Shown here piece after piece: positions 49,401 through 62,878 of a DNA stretch of 64,000 nt. Position numbers and translations under genes: made by a program. The stretch's first letter is position 1; each line of letters starts with the position of its first letter. Source of the DNA: Nemania diffusa (Eukaryota; Ascomycota; Sordariomycetes; Xylariales; Xylariaceae); contig JBBPUQ010000001.1 of assembly GCA_038501195.1 (NCBI GenBank), positions 4,340,001 through 4,404,000 of the forward strand, written 5' to 3'. The notes under the pieces were generated by a model. That model did not search any database and was not told where the DNA came from. It was given only the letters and a program-made list of their open reading frames with translations.

Positions 49401-51240
49401 TATAACATTACAACTAAAACAAAAAGCAGTATATTTTTTATAACAAAAATATAATATTTTATTAATTAGTTTTTTTTTTGCTTAAAATATCGATAATATT
49501 ATATGTAATAATATACTATGTTTTTTACTGCAATTTAAGCTACAATATATACTATATATTTAAATAGCTAATTGCTAGCAATAGCTTTTAAATATAATTT
49601 ATTCTGTAAATTTTTAGCAGTTTTTAGCTATATATAAGTTAGTTTAAACTTATGTTTTTTTGCGAAGTAATTATTTATAATAAACAGCAAACCGAAATAA
49701 ATATATAATAATAAAAATAAACATTTCGATGTTTTTTTGTTTTTGCTTAAACAGCTAATTAGCTAAAACTTTATATTATTTATAAATTTTATAGCTATAG
49801 CTAATTATTTTTATAAAAAAAAAAAATTGAATTAATATTTACAATATTTTATATTTTTTTTAATAATTTATATAAAGTATTAAGTTAGTATTGTTTGTTT
49901 TACTAATACAAGTTTTGCTAATGCAAATGTTATAAAGTAGCACTTTACTATTTCTTTTGTATTTTTAAATAATAAAAAACTATATATATTATTAGTTCTA
50001 ACTAATATTGCTGATTTATTTAAATACAAAAGTATATATATATTTTATATTATTACTTTTTATAATAATTATAGTAGTAATATTAAAGTAATATATTGCT
50101 TTTAATTCTGTTTTATATATTTGTATTAAATACTAAAACTAGCTGTAAATAAAAAATAGTATTATTTAAAAATAAATAATAGTTATAACTAAATTGTATT
50201 AAATATTTTTTTAATTATTATAGTTTAATTAGTTAATATAAAATGTAAATTTTTTAACGTTAATACTTTTAATAGTTTTATAAATACTAACTAAAATATA
50301 TAATATATAGCGCTTTAGACTTAGTAGCATAGTTTAAATAGTGTAGCTAACTCAGAACTTATAAGCAAATAGTATTAACTGTTTAACTAAGTTTTTTTTT
50401 TTATGTTTTATTTAAAAATATTGTTAAATTGTTATTTTTGTTTAATTAAATAAACTATTGCAAAATTTATAATATATTTTGTTTATTTATAATATAAAAA
50501 TATTAAATATTTAATTTGCTACTAAACTGTTTTAAATTTTTATATTTATAAATTTTAGTATAAATATAGTATAAAATTTAATAAATTATATCTGAAATAT
50601 TAAGTTTTTAAAAAATTAAAAAACGATTAGTTACAATATTTTAAGCTTTATTGTTGTTTTTTTTTATATATTTATATATAAGTTTTTTATATATATTTAA
50701 TATTAGTTAATTTATAAGTTTATTTATTTATTATATTTAATTTATTAAAATAGTTTTTTATTATTACTAATACTGATTTATTTTAACTTTTTCTATTTAT
50801 TTAAATATTTTGTAATTTTACTTTTTTAGTTTTTACTTTGTAATTATTTACTTGATTTTTTTACTTTATTTACTTTTTTTTATTTTTATTTATTATTTAT
50901 ATTTAAAACTTCTGCTATTTTGTTATATATTTATATATGCAACAATTTAATAATTTATAACTTAATTTTACTGCTAGCTTGTTTATTAATAGTTGTTAAT
51001 ATGTTATTTTTAATTAATATATTAGTTTATAGCTAATTAAACTATATTATTAAATATATATATTAGCGCTAAAAAACTATATTAATTTATTTGTTTTTTT
51101 TAAATTTGATGTTTAAGCTATATTTTATATTTTTTGCGCTAGTAAGCCGACTTTATTTACTATTTCCTTTTAATAGTAAACTATATTAATTTTTAACAAT
51201 AGTTTTTAAATAATTATTACTATGTTTTTTTATAACGCTT

Positions 51241-51790
51241 AAGCAGCAAAAACTAAAATATATACTAGTAATATAGTCTGAATTAAATCGATTATTGTTA
51301 AATATATTAATAAAAAAAACTCTAACAAATAAATTAAAAGTATATAGATATAAAATCGACAGATATATCGCTAGAAGCTATAAACTATTATATTTAGCTA
51401 AATACGAAATAAAAAAATTAGAACTACTAATAAAATAAAAAATAAAATTATCGATTATAAATATAAATATATTATTTATATTAAAGTTAACAGTTTTATA
51501 TTTTTGCTTTTATTTTAGTACAATTGTTTATAAATTTAGTATAATACTATTATAAATATAACTTATACTATTTTAAAAAATATTATAGAAGCGCTTTTTA
51601 ACTAACTTTTTATAAGCTAAAATATATCTTTTAATATAAATAATAATAACTATATTATAAAAAACTTTAAAAATAATAAAAATAACAAAAATAACAAAAA
51701 TAACAAAAATAATAAAAATAATAAAAACAATAAAAAAAGTAAAAAAAATAAAAATATATTCGATTTAAATATTTAAAAAATTGAAAATTT
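51241..51790 (+). pseudogene. Lightly broken Lys-rich coding relic with a tripeptide repeat
   Basis: One plus frame (codon starts at 51241) has unusually few stops for this domain. A 55-codon open stretch (51277-51438) reads in part NKLKVYRYKIDRYIARSY and LLYLAKYEIKKLELLIK, a basic, Tyr-rich, probably helical segment. After more degraded sequence the same frame continues into repeated Lys-Ile-Thr/Ile tripeptides (51676-51750) and a Lys-rich end. CpG-containing words (ATCGAC, ATCGCT, TACGAA) survive here, so RIP damage is milder than nearby. The family is not recognised; it may be a transposon-encoded protein. Confidence 0.35.
51670..51750 (+). repeat. 9-bp tandem array (AAAAATAAC)
   Basis: About eight units of AAAAATAAC/AAAAATAAT, with one AAAAACAAT. 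The nine-base period keeps the reading frame of the surrounding coding relic, giving a tripeptide repeat. Confidence 0.75.
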
Positions 51791-52528
51791 AAACAATTAT
51801 AAACAATAAAACTTAAACTGCTAATTTTAAATATATATTAATATAAATTCTGCTTGTTTTATTTATAACAGATTTATATCTTTTTATATATATATTTTTT
51901 ATTATTTATTTTATATATTGTGTTAATAGTTTAAACAATATAAAACTTTGTATAAAAAAACTTTACAAATAAGTATTATTTGTTATATTAAACTTTGCTA
52001 AGCTTATTTTTGTAAATTATTTATATAAAAAACTTTACAACATAATATGTTTTAATATTTTTATTTAATATATATATTTTATATAATTAATTATATAAAA
52101 ATTAGTAAGTACTAGTATTTATTTTATATTTATAAAAAATAAAAGTTCGAAAATATATAAATTACTTATATATATTTATATAAAGTTTTTAGTAAATAAA
52201 TAGCAAAGTTCTAAAATTATTTACTTGTTAAATTTATATATATTTATTTTTTTACTACTACAAAGCAAAATTATATATAATATTTATTATATTAAAAGCT
52301 AACTTTTTATACTTTATTTATTTTATATTATTTAAAAAATTGTTAAATTAAATGCAATATATATATTTTATTGTTATAAAAGAAGTTTTAATAACAATAG
52401 TTTTTTAGTACTTAATAAACTTTTTTTAAACAGAAATAATTGCTATTATTTTATTTTTTAAAAATATTTTTTAATTAGATATTATATTAATAAATATATT
52501 TATATTTTTGTTGCTTTTTTTATTAGTT

Positions 52529-52672
52529 TTGCTTGTGTTGCTTATTTTGCTAGCTTTGTTTATATCGCTTGTTTTGTTTATATTGCTTGCTTTATTAGCT
52601 TTAATTGTTTTATTTACATTGTTTACTTTGTTTATATCGCTTATTTCGCTAACTTTATTTAACTTTAGCTAA
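52529..52672 (-). repeat. 9-bp minisatellite, sixteen units
   Basis: Sixteen contiguous nine-base units such as TTGCTTGTG, TTGTTTATA and TCGCTTATT. Pairs like TTGTTTATA-TCGCTTGTT recur, suggesting an 18-base higher-order unit. The minus strand is open throughout and would encode a hydrophilic tripeptide repeat (for example SDINKASKISNTSKT). The plus strand is also open but purely hydrophobic. The preserved frame hints at a coding origin. Confidence 0.75.
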
Positions 52673-55600
52673 AATTGTATAATATAAAAAACTTTATGCT
52701 ATAAATATATTTATATATTTTTAACACTAAATTTATTTATATTAATATTTAATATATATTGTTTTGTTAATATATTTTGTTGTTATAATTTAAATAATAT
52801 ATTTTGCAAAAAAAAAACATTTAATATTAAAAAAAAATTAAATATAAAAGTAGCATTAATATAAATTACTAAAGTTTATTATTTTTAAACAGTTTTATAT
52901 TTATAATATTAAAAAAGTTATAAGTTATAGAACAACTATATTATTATATTACTATAGCATAATAATATATTCCGAAAGTTTTATATAAACTATTTTTATA
53001 ATAATATTAGCTTTAAATGTTTATTTTAAATTTCAAATAAATAAATTAACTATTAAAACAAAAAAATATAATTAATTAAAAGTTTAAAACTATTAAATAT
53101 ATTACTTTTGCTGCTACTACTATTTATATAGCGTTATAATTTTTTAACTGTTTCTTTTTTATTTAAATTTAACGTTGAAATATTATTTTTAGAACTATAT
53201 ACTACTAATAATATAATATATTAGCAACAATAAAAAAAAAGCATATAAATTGAAGTTTTAGCATATAATATATTAAACAAACTATTATTTAATTTAAACA
53301 AATAATTTTAAATATATTTTGCTAAAATAGCATTTTTAAAAACTAATATATAAATATATTTATTTTAGTTTTTTATGCTTTATTTGCTTTAAAAAACTAT
53401 TTGCTATATATTATTAAATAAAAATAACTAGTTATAATAGCTAATATTTAAATATATTTTTTTTAATTTTAAAATATAATTGTTTTTTATTTAAAACTAA
53501 AGCTATAATAATATATACTATTAATATTAATATATTAAATTATATATAAAAAATTTATTTATTTATATTTAAACTACTAAATATAAAGTTTTTAATAACT
53601 AAATTTTTTTAGTTATTATTATTTTTTTTTATATTATTTATAAAACTTAAATAAATATAATAAATAAGCTAAATTTTTATTATAAATGTTATTATATTAT
53701 ATTTTTTTAATAATTTAAATTTAATAAGTTATTAATATTAATAAATTTAACATTAATAAATTTTACTATATTAATTAAATCGTTAAATAAAACTAATATT
53801 TTTTTATATTAAAAAACAATTAGTTTTACTGAAATAGCTATATTACTGTTTTTTTTTATACTACTAACTATAAAATCGGCTTATATAAAACTTAATAGTT
53901 TTGTTTAAGCTTTTATAAACAATTATTTATTAGAATATTAAATACTTATAAATGAAACAACAGCAGCAAAGTCGACTTTAATACTACTATTAATAAAATC
54001 GAAAAATTTCAATTTTTTATTTAAATATATAATATAAATAAAACTGTAATATATAAATATATGTTTTTTATATTTTAACTTTTAAATATATTTATTTTTT
54101 AGCTATTTAACAATATTATTTACAATATATACTAATTAACTAGTAAATAAAACTAACTATTTTTAACTATTTAATAGAAATTTAAAGCACTTTTTAGTTT
54201 TAGTATCAAAAAATAAAAAAAAAACTATTTTAAGCAGCTTTTGAAAAAAATATACTTTTTAAATATTTTTGCTTTATTAAAAAAAGTACTCAACTTTTAA
54301 AAAAATTTTTATATTTAATAGTAGAGCTAACGCTATAAAGTTTAAATTTAACTTTTTTTAAATTGAAATTTTATTAACTTTATTAATAAATAAGCAAAAA
54401 ATACTATAAGCTATTATAGCAAATAAATATAGCTATTATAAATTTAAACTATTAAATATTAGTTTAAAAATAATAAAAAAACGTTTTTATATATAGCTAA
54501 ATTTAGTTTTAATAAAAAGTTATAACTTACTGCTATATATTGCTAGTTTTAAAAACTTTTATATAGTTTATTTTAATAGAAATAACTTATAAATTATATA
54601 GTTTTTATATAAAAACTATACTATTTTTAATAATCGAAACAGCTAAGTTTTTTTAGTAATAAGCAGTAAATAAAATATTTAAATTTATTATATAATTTAA
54701 AAAATATTTTCATTTAAAACTATTAGCTAGTACTATAGTTTCTACAAAAATTTATAAAAAGATATTATTATATTTAATTAATTGGTTTTTTTTAAAATAG
54801 TTATACCACTTTTTTATAGTAAATATTAAACAGATATAAAAAAAAGATAATATTTTATAACTTTTAAATCTAAAAAAAGTTAAAAAAGCAAAAAAAGCAG
54901 TTAAAACAAAAAAAATAAATATAATAAAAAATAAAAAAATTAAAATAGTTTATTATTAAACTATAAAAAAATAAAAATTAAAAAATAAAATACTATTATT
55001 TATTTCTAAAATAAAGCAAAGCTTTATATATTACTTCTAATATAAAAGTAATTAATATAAAAATTAATACAATAATTAATACTAATATATATATATTATT
55101 ATTTAATTATTTAATATATTAAAATATTTAATAATAAATAATCTTTTATATATTAAACAGTATTAACTTTGCTAGCTTTATATTATATAAAAAAAATCTT
55201 GCTAAAATTAATAAGTTTTTGTTAACTATACAAAAAGCAATATGCTTCAACTGCAATTTTTAAGTTGAAAAAATAAGCTGTAATATTAAAACTATTTATA
55301 TTATTTTATATTTTATATAATAATAGCTTATTTGAATTTTTTTTGCAAAAAAAAAAATTTACAACTGCTAATAAATTTAAACTGATTTTTTTTATTTAGT
55401 TTATACGAAATAAAGTTTGTAATATAGATTAAAAGTTATATAGTTTAAGCTTAACTTTTTATTAAAAAAAATATAAATAATACTTATGCTATATTTTTTT
55501 GTTTTAGTTTATAGCTTTTTTAATTTTTTGTTAATATAAAAAACAAAAAATAGTTTATAGTATTAGCAACTTTATAATATAATGATTTTTATATTTATAA

Positions 55601-58600
55601 ATAGCTTCAAATTTATAAGTTTTAAAATATATCAGTATTTCTATACAATATATTAAAAATTTAAGCTATAAACTATATATTATATAATTTACAGTATAAA
55701 TATAATTTAATTAAATTAGTTATATTTAATTGCAACTATTAAAACTATTTTATTATATATAAATAATAATATATATAAACAAAATATTAAAATATTTTAA
55801 TATAGTTTATTTTATTATACTTTAATAAATATTAAATAATTAATGTTTTGATTTTATTATTATATTTTATTTATAATAGCATTTAATTTTTAAAATTTAA
55901 TATTAACTTATTTTTAATTATTTATACTATTATTACTAAATTTAGTAATATATATTTTTTTTATTATATAATTTATAGTCGATTTATATATATTAAAAGT
56001 ATATTTTTCGTTTATTATTAATATTTTTTTATTTAATAGTAATATATATAGTTTATTAACACTTGCTATATATATAATATTAATATTTTAATTAATATTA
56101 TTACTGCTATTTTTATTAATAATTTAAGTATTTATTTTAAATATTTATAATTTAAGTATAAATAATGTTAAAAAAGCAGCTTAAATATATATAAATATAT
56201 TAAATAAGTTTTATATATTTAAAATATAAAACTTAATAACTATAAAATATTTTGATTTTATTATTACTAAAAAAAAAGCTGAGTATATATTATATTTTTA
56301 AATAAAAACCTAAAATTTTATACTATTACTATTAAATTAATATTAATTTTACTAGATTTAAATATTTTAAACAGAAATAGTAGCTATAAATATTACAAAG
56401 TTTTTATTTCGATTTAAAGCTAAGCTATAATAATTTTTTTTTAATTTTAACAAATATAATTTTTGTTGTTTAAATTGCTATTAATGTTTTATATTAAATA
56501 GCAATGTTGATATTTATAAACTATATAATATAAAAATTACAAAAAAAAACTTGCTAGCAATTTGCTAATTAGACATACTACAAATACTATGCGAATATTT
56601 CTAGCTTAAAGAAATCAATATATTATGCTTTTTTAAAAAGCACTTTTTAGCTATTAATGTTATATTTAATTATATTGCTAAATTTACACTTAATTTAAAA
56701 ACTAGTTATTTTATAAACTTATTTTATTGCAAAGTTACTAAATATATTTCTATATTTATTAATGATATTTTTTCTATTATTAATATATTTTTTTAGCTAA
56801 TTAAAAATATTAAAAAAAAAATTAAAGTTGTATAAATTAGATTTAATATACTATAAAAAAAAAATATATTGCTTTTTTTTAAACTTTATAAAACTGTTAT
56901 AATTAAAGTATTATTATAACTTTATATTAATAACTATTTATATTAAAACATTATAAAAAACAAAAAGTTCTAAAATATATAAAAAGTAAAAAAAAAAATA
57001 ATATTATTATTTATTTTTAAAAGAATTATTACTATATTAAATATTACTGCTAAAACTGCTAAATATTTTAAATATATACTTTTTAATATAAACTACTTTT
57101 TAATATTTAGTAAATTTTATATATTTATTTTTATATTATTTACTTTTGTTAATTTAATTAATATATTTTTTTTATTATTAATATAAAAAGATCTACTAAT
57201 ATTTAGTAGTATTATTTGTAATATTAAAAAAAGCGCTAAAAAATTATTAGTAAATTAATTAAGCAATATTATATTTGCTAATTAATTTGTTAATAATAAT
57301 TGCAGCTTTGATTATAAATTAAATATATTAACAATATTAATATTTTTTAGTTTTTTTTTAATAAACTAAAAACAAGCTATTATTATTAACAAAATATAAT
57401 TTATATAAACAAGTTTTTAAAACTAATTATATATTTAAGTTATATTTAAAAACAAATTTCTAAAAACTTAAGATTTAAACTATTTTATTTCTATATTTAT
57501 TAAAGTTTTTTTATATAGATAAAAAAACTTAGTAAATACAACAAAAAACTATTTTACAAATCGTAATATTACTAAAAAAAAAAACTTTGATTTAAATATA
57601 TAAATATATATTTTATATAATTGTTTATATATTATAAAAATATATTATTAATAAATATATTAATTAAACTTTTATTAAGTTATAGTAATATAATAAATAT
57701 ACTATAATTTACTTTGTTTTTTTATTTTTAGTGTTTAATTAAATTATTTAAAACAATAGCATATAGATTAGCTTTATTTGTTTAAAAAAAACTTCATTTT
57801 ATAAAATAAAACAAATATATGATTTAATTTTAATACTTAAGTTATAACAAGCTATTTTTAAACTTTAAAATAATAAACTAATAAACAATCTTTAAATACT
57901 AGCGTTACTAAAAAAGATAGCAATATATAAACACTAGCAGTTTTTATTTAATAAAAAAAAAATATTATAATATCAGAAAATAAAAAATATAATTATTTAA
58001 TATAGTTTATTTATTATATAGTTTATAGTAAATTTTAATAATTTAATATTATTTATATATATTAAAATAAACAAAGCTTTATATAAAATGTTATATTATA
58101 AAAAGCAATTTAAGCAATTTTAAATTTATATTTTTTAATTATTACTAACATTATAAAAAAAAATTAACTAAAATCTTATTATAGCAATTTAATAATTTTA
58201 TTTATATATTCAAACATTTTTTTTAAAACTAATTTATATTAAAACTAACAATAATATATTTAATTTTATTAACTAATATTTCAGCTATATTAAAACAAAC
58301 AGCTATAGCATGTTTTATTTATATAATATAATATAGTTTTTTAATAACTTAAATATTGATTAAGCTATTACTTATATATAAGCTAAAAATAATCTAATAA
58401 AACTAGCAAAGTTTATAAATTAAATAAATAAGCACTTTTTCGAAAATGTTAACAAAGCTATTTCAAACTGTTAAGCAGTAAAAAATTACATACAAACTAA
58501 ACTTTATAACAACTTTTTAGCATTAAAAAACAAGCTTACAAATAAATAAAAAAAAAAAGCTTATTTTATTACTAATAGTACTTAAAAGTATAAATATATA

Positions 58601-61600
58601 CTAATATATTAGAAATATATATATATAACAAACAAAAAATGCGCTTTTAAACTTTAGTACCAATTTAAATAGCTATAAATTTTAATGCTATATATTTTTA
58701 TTAATATAAAAAATATACTTTATATTAAATATAACATTTATTATTATAGCTGATTTAATAAAATAATAATAATAACTTTTTAATATAATTATAACTTTTT
58801 GTTTATTTTTACAAAAGCTTAGATTTTATTATTAATATATTATATTATTAATTATACTATAAAGCTAAAATTGCTTATATATTAGCGACTAATATTAATT
58901 ATAGCATATTTAAATATATTTAAAACAAATCTAAGTTTTATAAATATTTGATAGCTAAACTTTATAGTTAAAAACTTAATAACAAAAATATTTAATAAAA
59001 TATTTTTTAAACAAAAGCTATTTTTAATTAATATAACAAATTATATTTTTAATTATAATATATATTACACTTTTTAAAATATTTAGCAATAAGTTTATAT
59101 ATCGATAATTTACTAAAAATTTATATAGATATAGTTAAATTTACAATATTAAACAACTTAATTTAATTAAAAAAGCTTGCAAAATTAAATATAAAATAAA
59201 TTATATTTTTTTGAGCTAAAAAAAAACATTTACTTAATAATCTTTTAAGCTTACAAAACAAAAAGTCCTTAATTATAAGATTTTTATTTATATAATTATA
59301 TATTTTATGTTTAGATTATACTAAAACTAAGCAAAAAATAACCAGCAAATTTTTGCTTATTTAATAATGCTTAAAATAACAGTTAATTTTATCAACAAAT
59401 TAAACATTTTAAAAAACTTGCAATTTTTATAATTAATAATATATTACTTTTTAACAAAAATAATAATATATTATATATATAATTTTAAATAATAAAGCTT
59501 GATTTTTTTATATTTTGAAAATATTTTATATTTAATTTAACTTTAAAGCTTGTTTTATTATAAAAGTAACTAAAACTTCAATGTTTTAATTAGCTATAGT
59601 TTATCTGTTTTAATTTTGACTTATTTTATAAATCAAAAAAAAATATAAAATATAATATATTATAATAAAGTATTAAAGTTAACTATAACTTTAAAGTTAA
59701 CAATAATTATATTTTAAATAACAAAGATAGAGTTTTTTATAATGCTGTAAAAAAAGCTGACGATTTTTTATATTATAATATAATAGTAGCTTTTAATAAC
59801 AATTTGTTGTAGCAACTACAGCAATTATATAATGTAGGAATTTTTATTTTTGAACAAACCGCAGATTTACTATATTAGATTAACTAAGTTATACACTTTG
59901 ACTTAAATAATTATTTAGCTTTTAAAAAGCTAGTAATATATTATAATATATTATTAGCAATATAAAAAAAAAATATAAAATAAATAAACCAAACATTTAA
60001 TATAATAAAAAATGTTATTAAAAAGTAAAAAAAAAAAATCAATATATTAAATCAAAAGATATTATATAATATAAAAAAAACAAAAAGTTTTAATATTAGC
60101 AACAATAAAATAAATATTCTAGATATATTATAGCAAACTTATAATAAAGATTTACTTAAAATAAACAAAAACCCAATTGTTATACTATAAATAATAAAGC
60201 TATATTATTATAAACAATAATATATATTTATATAGCTTAATATTTTAGTTAATTTTAAATTTATATAATATTACATTAGCAATATAGTAGTAAAAAAACA
60301 TAAATTAAATCGCAAATAAGTAATTATTTTCGATTTAATTTTAAAGCATTTAAATAAAATGAACTATTACTATAGAAATATTTTTATTATTTTTAATATT
60401 AAAAATCAACAAAAAACTAATATCAGCTTTTGTTTGCAAATGCTATTTTATTTATTAAGTAAAAGCAGTATTAAAAAAAGCTAAATGATTTAAGTTTTAG
60501 TAGCAGTTTTAAAACTAAAAAAAAAGCAAAATTATATATATTTTACTGTTATATTTGATTATATAAAAGCTAATATTAATAAAATTACTATATATTTTAT
60601 ATTAAACTTTGTAGTTTTAAAGTTAGCAGATAGCAAAAATAACATTGTTATAAGCAAAAAACTCTCAAAAACAAAATATTAAAGTTAAAAAGCTATTAAT
60701 ATTTTAATAATAAATAAATATAATATAATGTTTATAGCTAACTTTTATAAAATTAATTTATAGTTTTAATAAATATAAAAACAAAATAATTATAGTTTTA
60801 AAAAGCTATTTATTATTATTTTATATAGCGACTTTTATTAATTTAAGCTTATAAAAAAAACTTCGATGCTATATTTTAATAAGTTTATTACTTAAACTAA
60901 TTATATAAAAACTAGCAATTATTTCTAGCTATTATAAAATAAAACATAAAAAAACAAATATTATTTCAAATATTAACTTTAGCTCAAGTTTATTATTATA
61001 ATTATTTTAAACAAGTAAATATATACAATAGACACAGAATATACTATGCTGCTTAATCGCTTATAAATAAGTTAGCAAATAAAAAATAATATTAATACTT
61101 TAAACATAAAAGTAATAAATAGTAGTAATATTACTTTAAATAAAACAACAAAAGCAGTTATATTATTAAATACAATAAAATATAGTTTAAATATTTAAGC
61201 AATTTTAAGTTTTGTTAAACTATATAACTAGCTGTTATATATATTTTTATTAAAATATATTTTAATCAATAGTTATATAAAAAAAAATGTTTTATAAGCA
61301 GCAAATTTAATTATAAACTTTAGTACAGTAAAAATACCTGTTTATTTTTTTTTAATAATAAAAATATTAGTTGCTATAACTAATAATATATACTAAAAAC
61401 TAAAAATAGTTAACAGTGCAGAATATATAATCGAAAAATTTATGCTTAATTTTAATATTTATATATATAAAATTGTTTTTGATATATTTATTGTTACAAA
61501 GTTGCTTTTTATATACTTTTTATTTTTTTTAATAACAAAAGATATTGAGCTATATAATTTTTTATAAAAGATAATTTTAATTCTGCTAAATATACTTTAT

Positions 61601-62878
61601 ATATTAATATTTTTTTTGCATTTTAAGCTATTTATTAAAAAGAGTTACTTTTTAATTCTAATGTTTGCAATTATAGAATATAAAATACAAAAACAAAGTT
61701 ATAATACTGTATTTTTGCTATTATTAAACAAACAGAAAAAAAAAGCAAGCTTTATTAGTATATATATTTAATTATTACAACTAATAAGTTTAAAAAGCTT
61801 TTATTTTTTTATTTCAGTTGATTTAAAACACTATTTATAACTATATTTTTTATTTAAAATAAAAACAGCAATAAATAAAATAAAAAAAATAAATAAGCTA
61901 ATAATATATAAATATAAAACTAAACAAAACAACTTATAGTTTAATTTTATATAAAGCTATATTTAAAAATATAATTATAAAGTATATTATAATAGTATAA
62001 ATAATAAGCTATAAATTTATAGCTATATTATAATTTATATAACTAAACTTTGTTTTATTAGTAAATTTTTTAAACTTTTTTTTAAGCTACTTATTTAGTT
62101 TTTCTAAATAAATCTTTTTTATATAAATAAACTAAAATTAAAAATCTTTTTATAAAATAAAGCAATAATGTTTTTACAACTAATACTTATATTATACTTT
62201 TATAAACTTTAGATATAATCAAATATAAACTTTATTTTAACTTTTATTTACAGCTATAATAGACTTTTTTATTACTATATTATTATTTTTAAAATTATTA
62301 ATCGATATATTTGCTTTTGTTGTTAGTTATATATACTATTTTTATTTTTTACTAGCAAAATTTACAAATAATAACTTCTTTTACTTACTATTTATAATTT
62401 AACAACTATAAATATAACAAGCAAAATTACAAATAAACTATTTTATATTTATATTTTATAAGTATTAAACTTTAAGCTTTATTAATAAAAATAGTTTCTA
62501 GCTATATATTTTATTAGTTCTGTTTTTAAGTTTAAACTTAAAAACTACTACTAGCTATTTTTTTTTATTATTTATTTATAGTTTTATTATTATAAATAAT
62601 ATAAATTAAACTAAATTTAGCTAATAAACCGCTGAACTAACAGTAAAACTTAATTTAATAATAACTTATAAAATATTTTAGCATTTTTTTGTTTTATTGT
62701 TTTAGCTATATATAGATATAGTGCTAAAACAGAGTTAAAGTTTAAAAACGATGTAAAAAATACTAAAAATACAAATATTTATAAACTTTAAATATTTAGA
62801 AACTTATATCGGCAATAGTTTATTAAAATATAGTATTAGTAATAACTTTATTAATTATAAACTTTTTTGCTTTTTTTG
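52673..62878. other. A+T-rich sequence, elements not resolved
   Basis: About 10 kb of eroded DNA. A Lys-rich A-rich block lies at 54,830-54,970 and a doubtful reverse transcriptase trace at 59,041-59,300. Less eroded words occur near 61,030-61,080. No LTR pair or intact gene was found. Confidence 0.4.
59041..59300 (+). pseudogene. Possible second Gypsy-type reverse transcriptase relic
   Basis: In one plus frame YIDNLL at 59098-59115 resembles the catalytic Y-x-D-D box with one Asp kept. It is followed after about 20 codons by LKKLAKLNIK, as in the segment after the box in Gypsy enzymes, and then HLLNNLLSL, where an L-L-G motif is usual. Just upstream, YF-stop-L-stop-YI fits the FQ-x-YI helix. 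However, the PFGL region and motif A could not be read in the same frame, so either a frameshift occurred or the match is chance. Confidence 0.35.

Larger units (their letters stand above)
33635..51240. other. A+T-rich sequence with scattered tandem repeats
   Basis: About 17.6 kb of heavily eroded DNA without a readable gene. It alternates between T-rich (for example 44-50 kb) and A-rich plus-strand stretches, suggesting several old elements in both orientations. Short tandem arrays are listed separately. Isolated G+C words survive, such as AACCGGTT near 41,288 and CGCCGGCA at 44,243-44,250. Confidence 0.4.
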
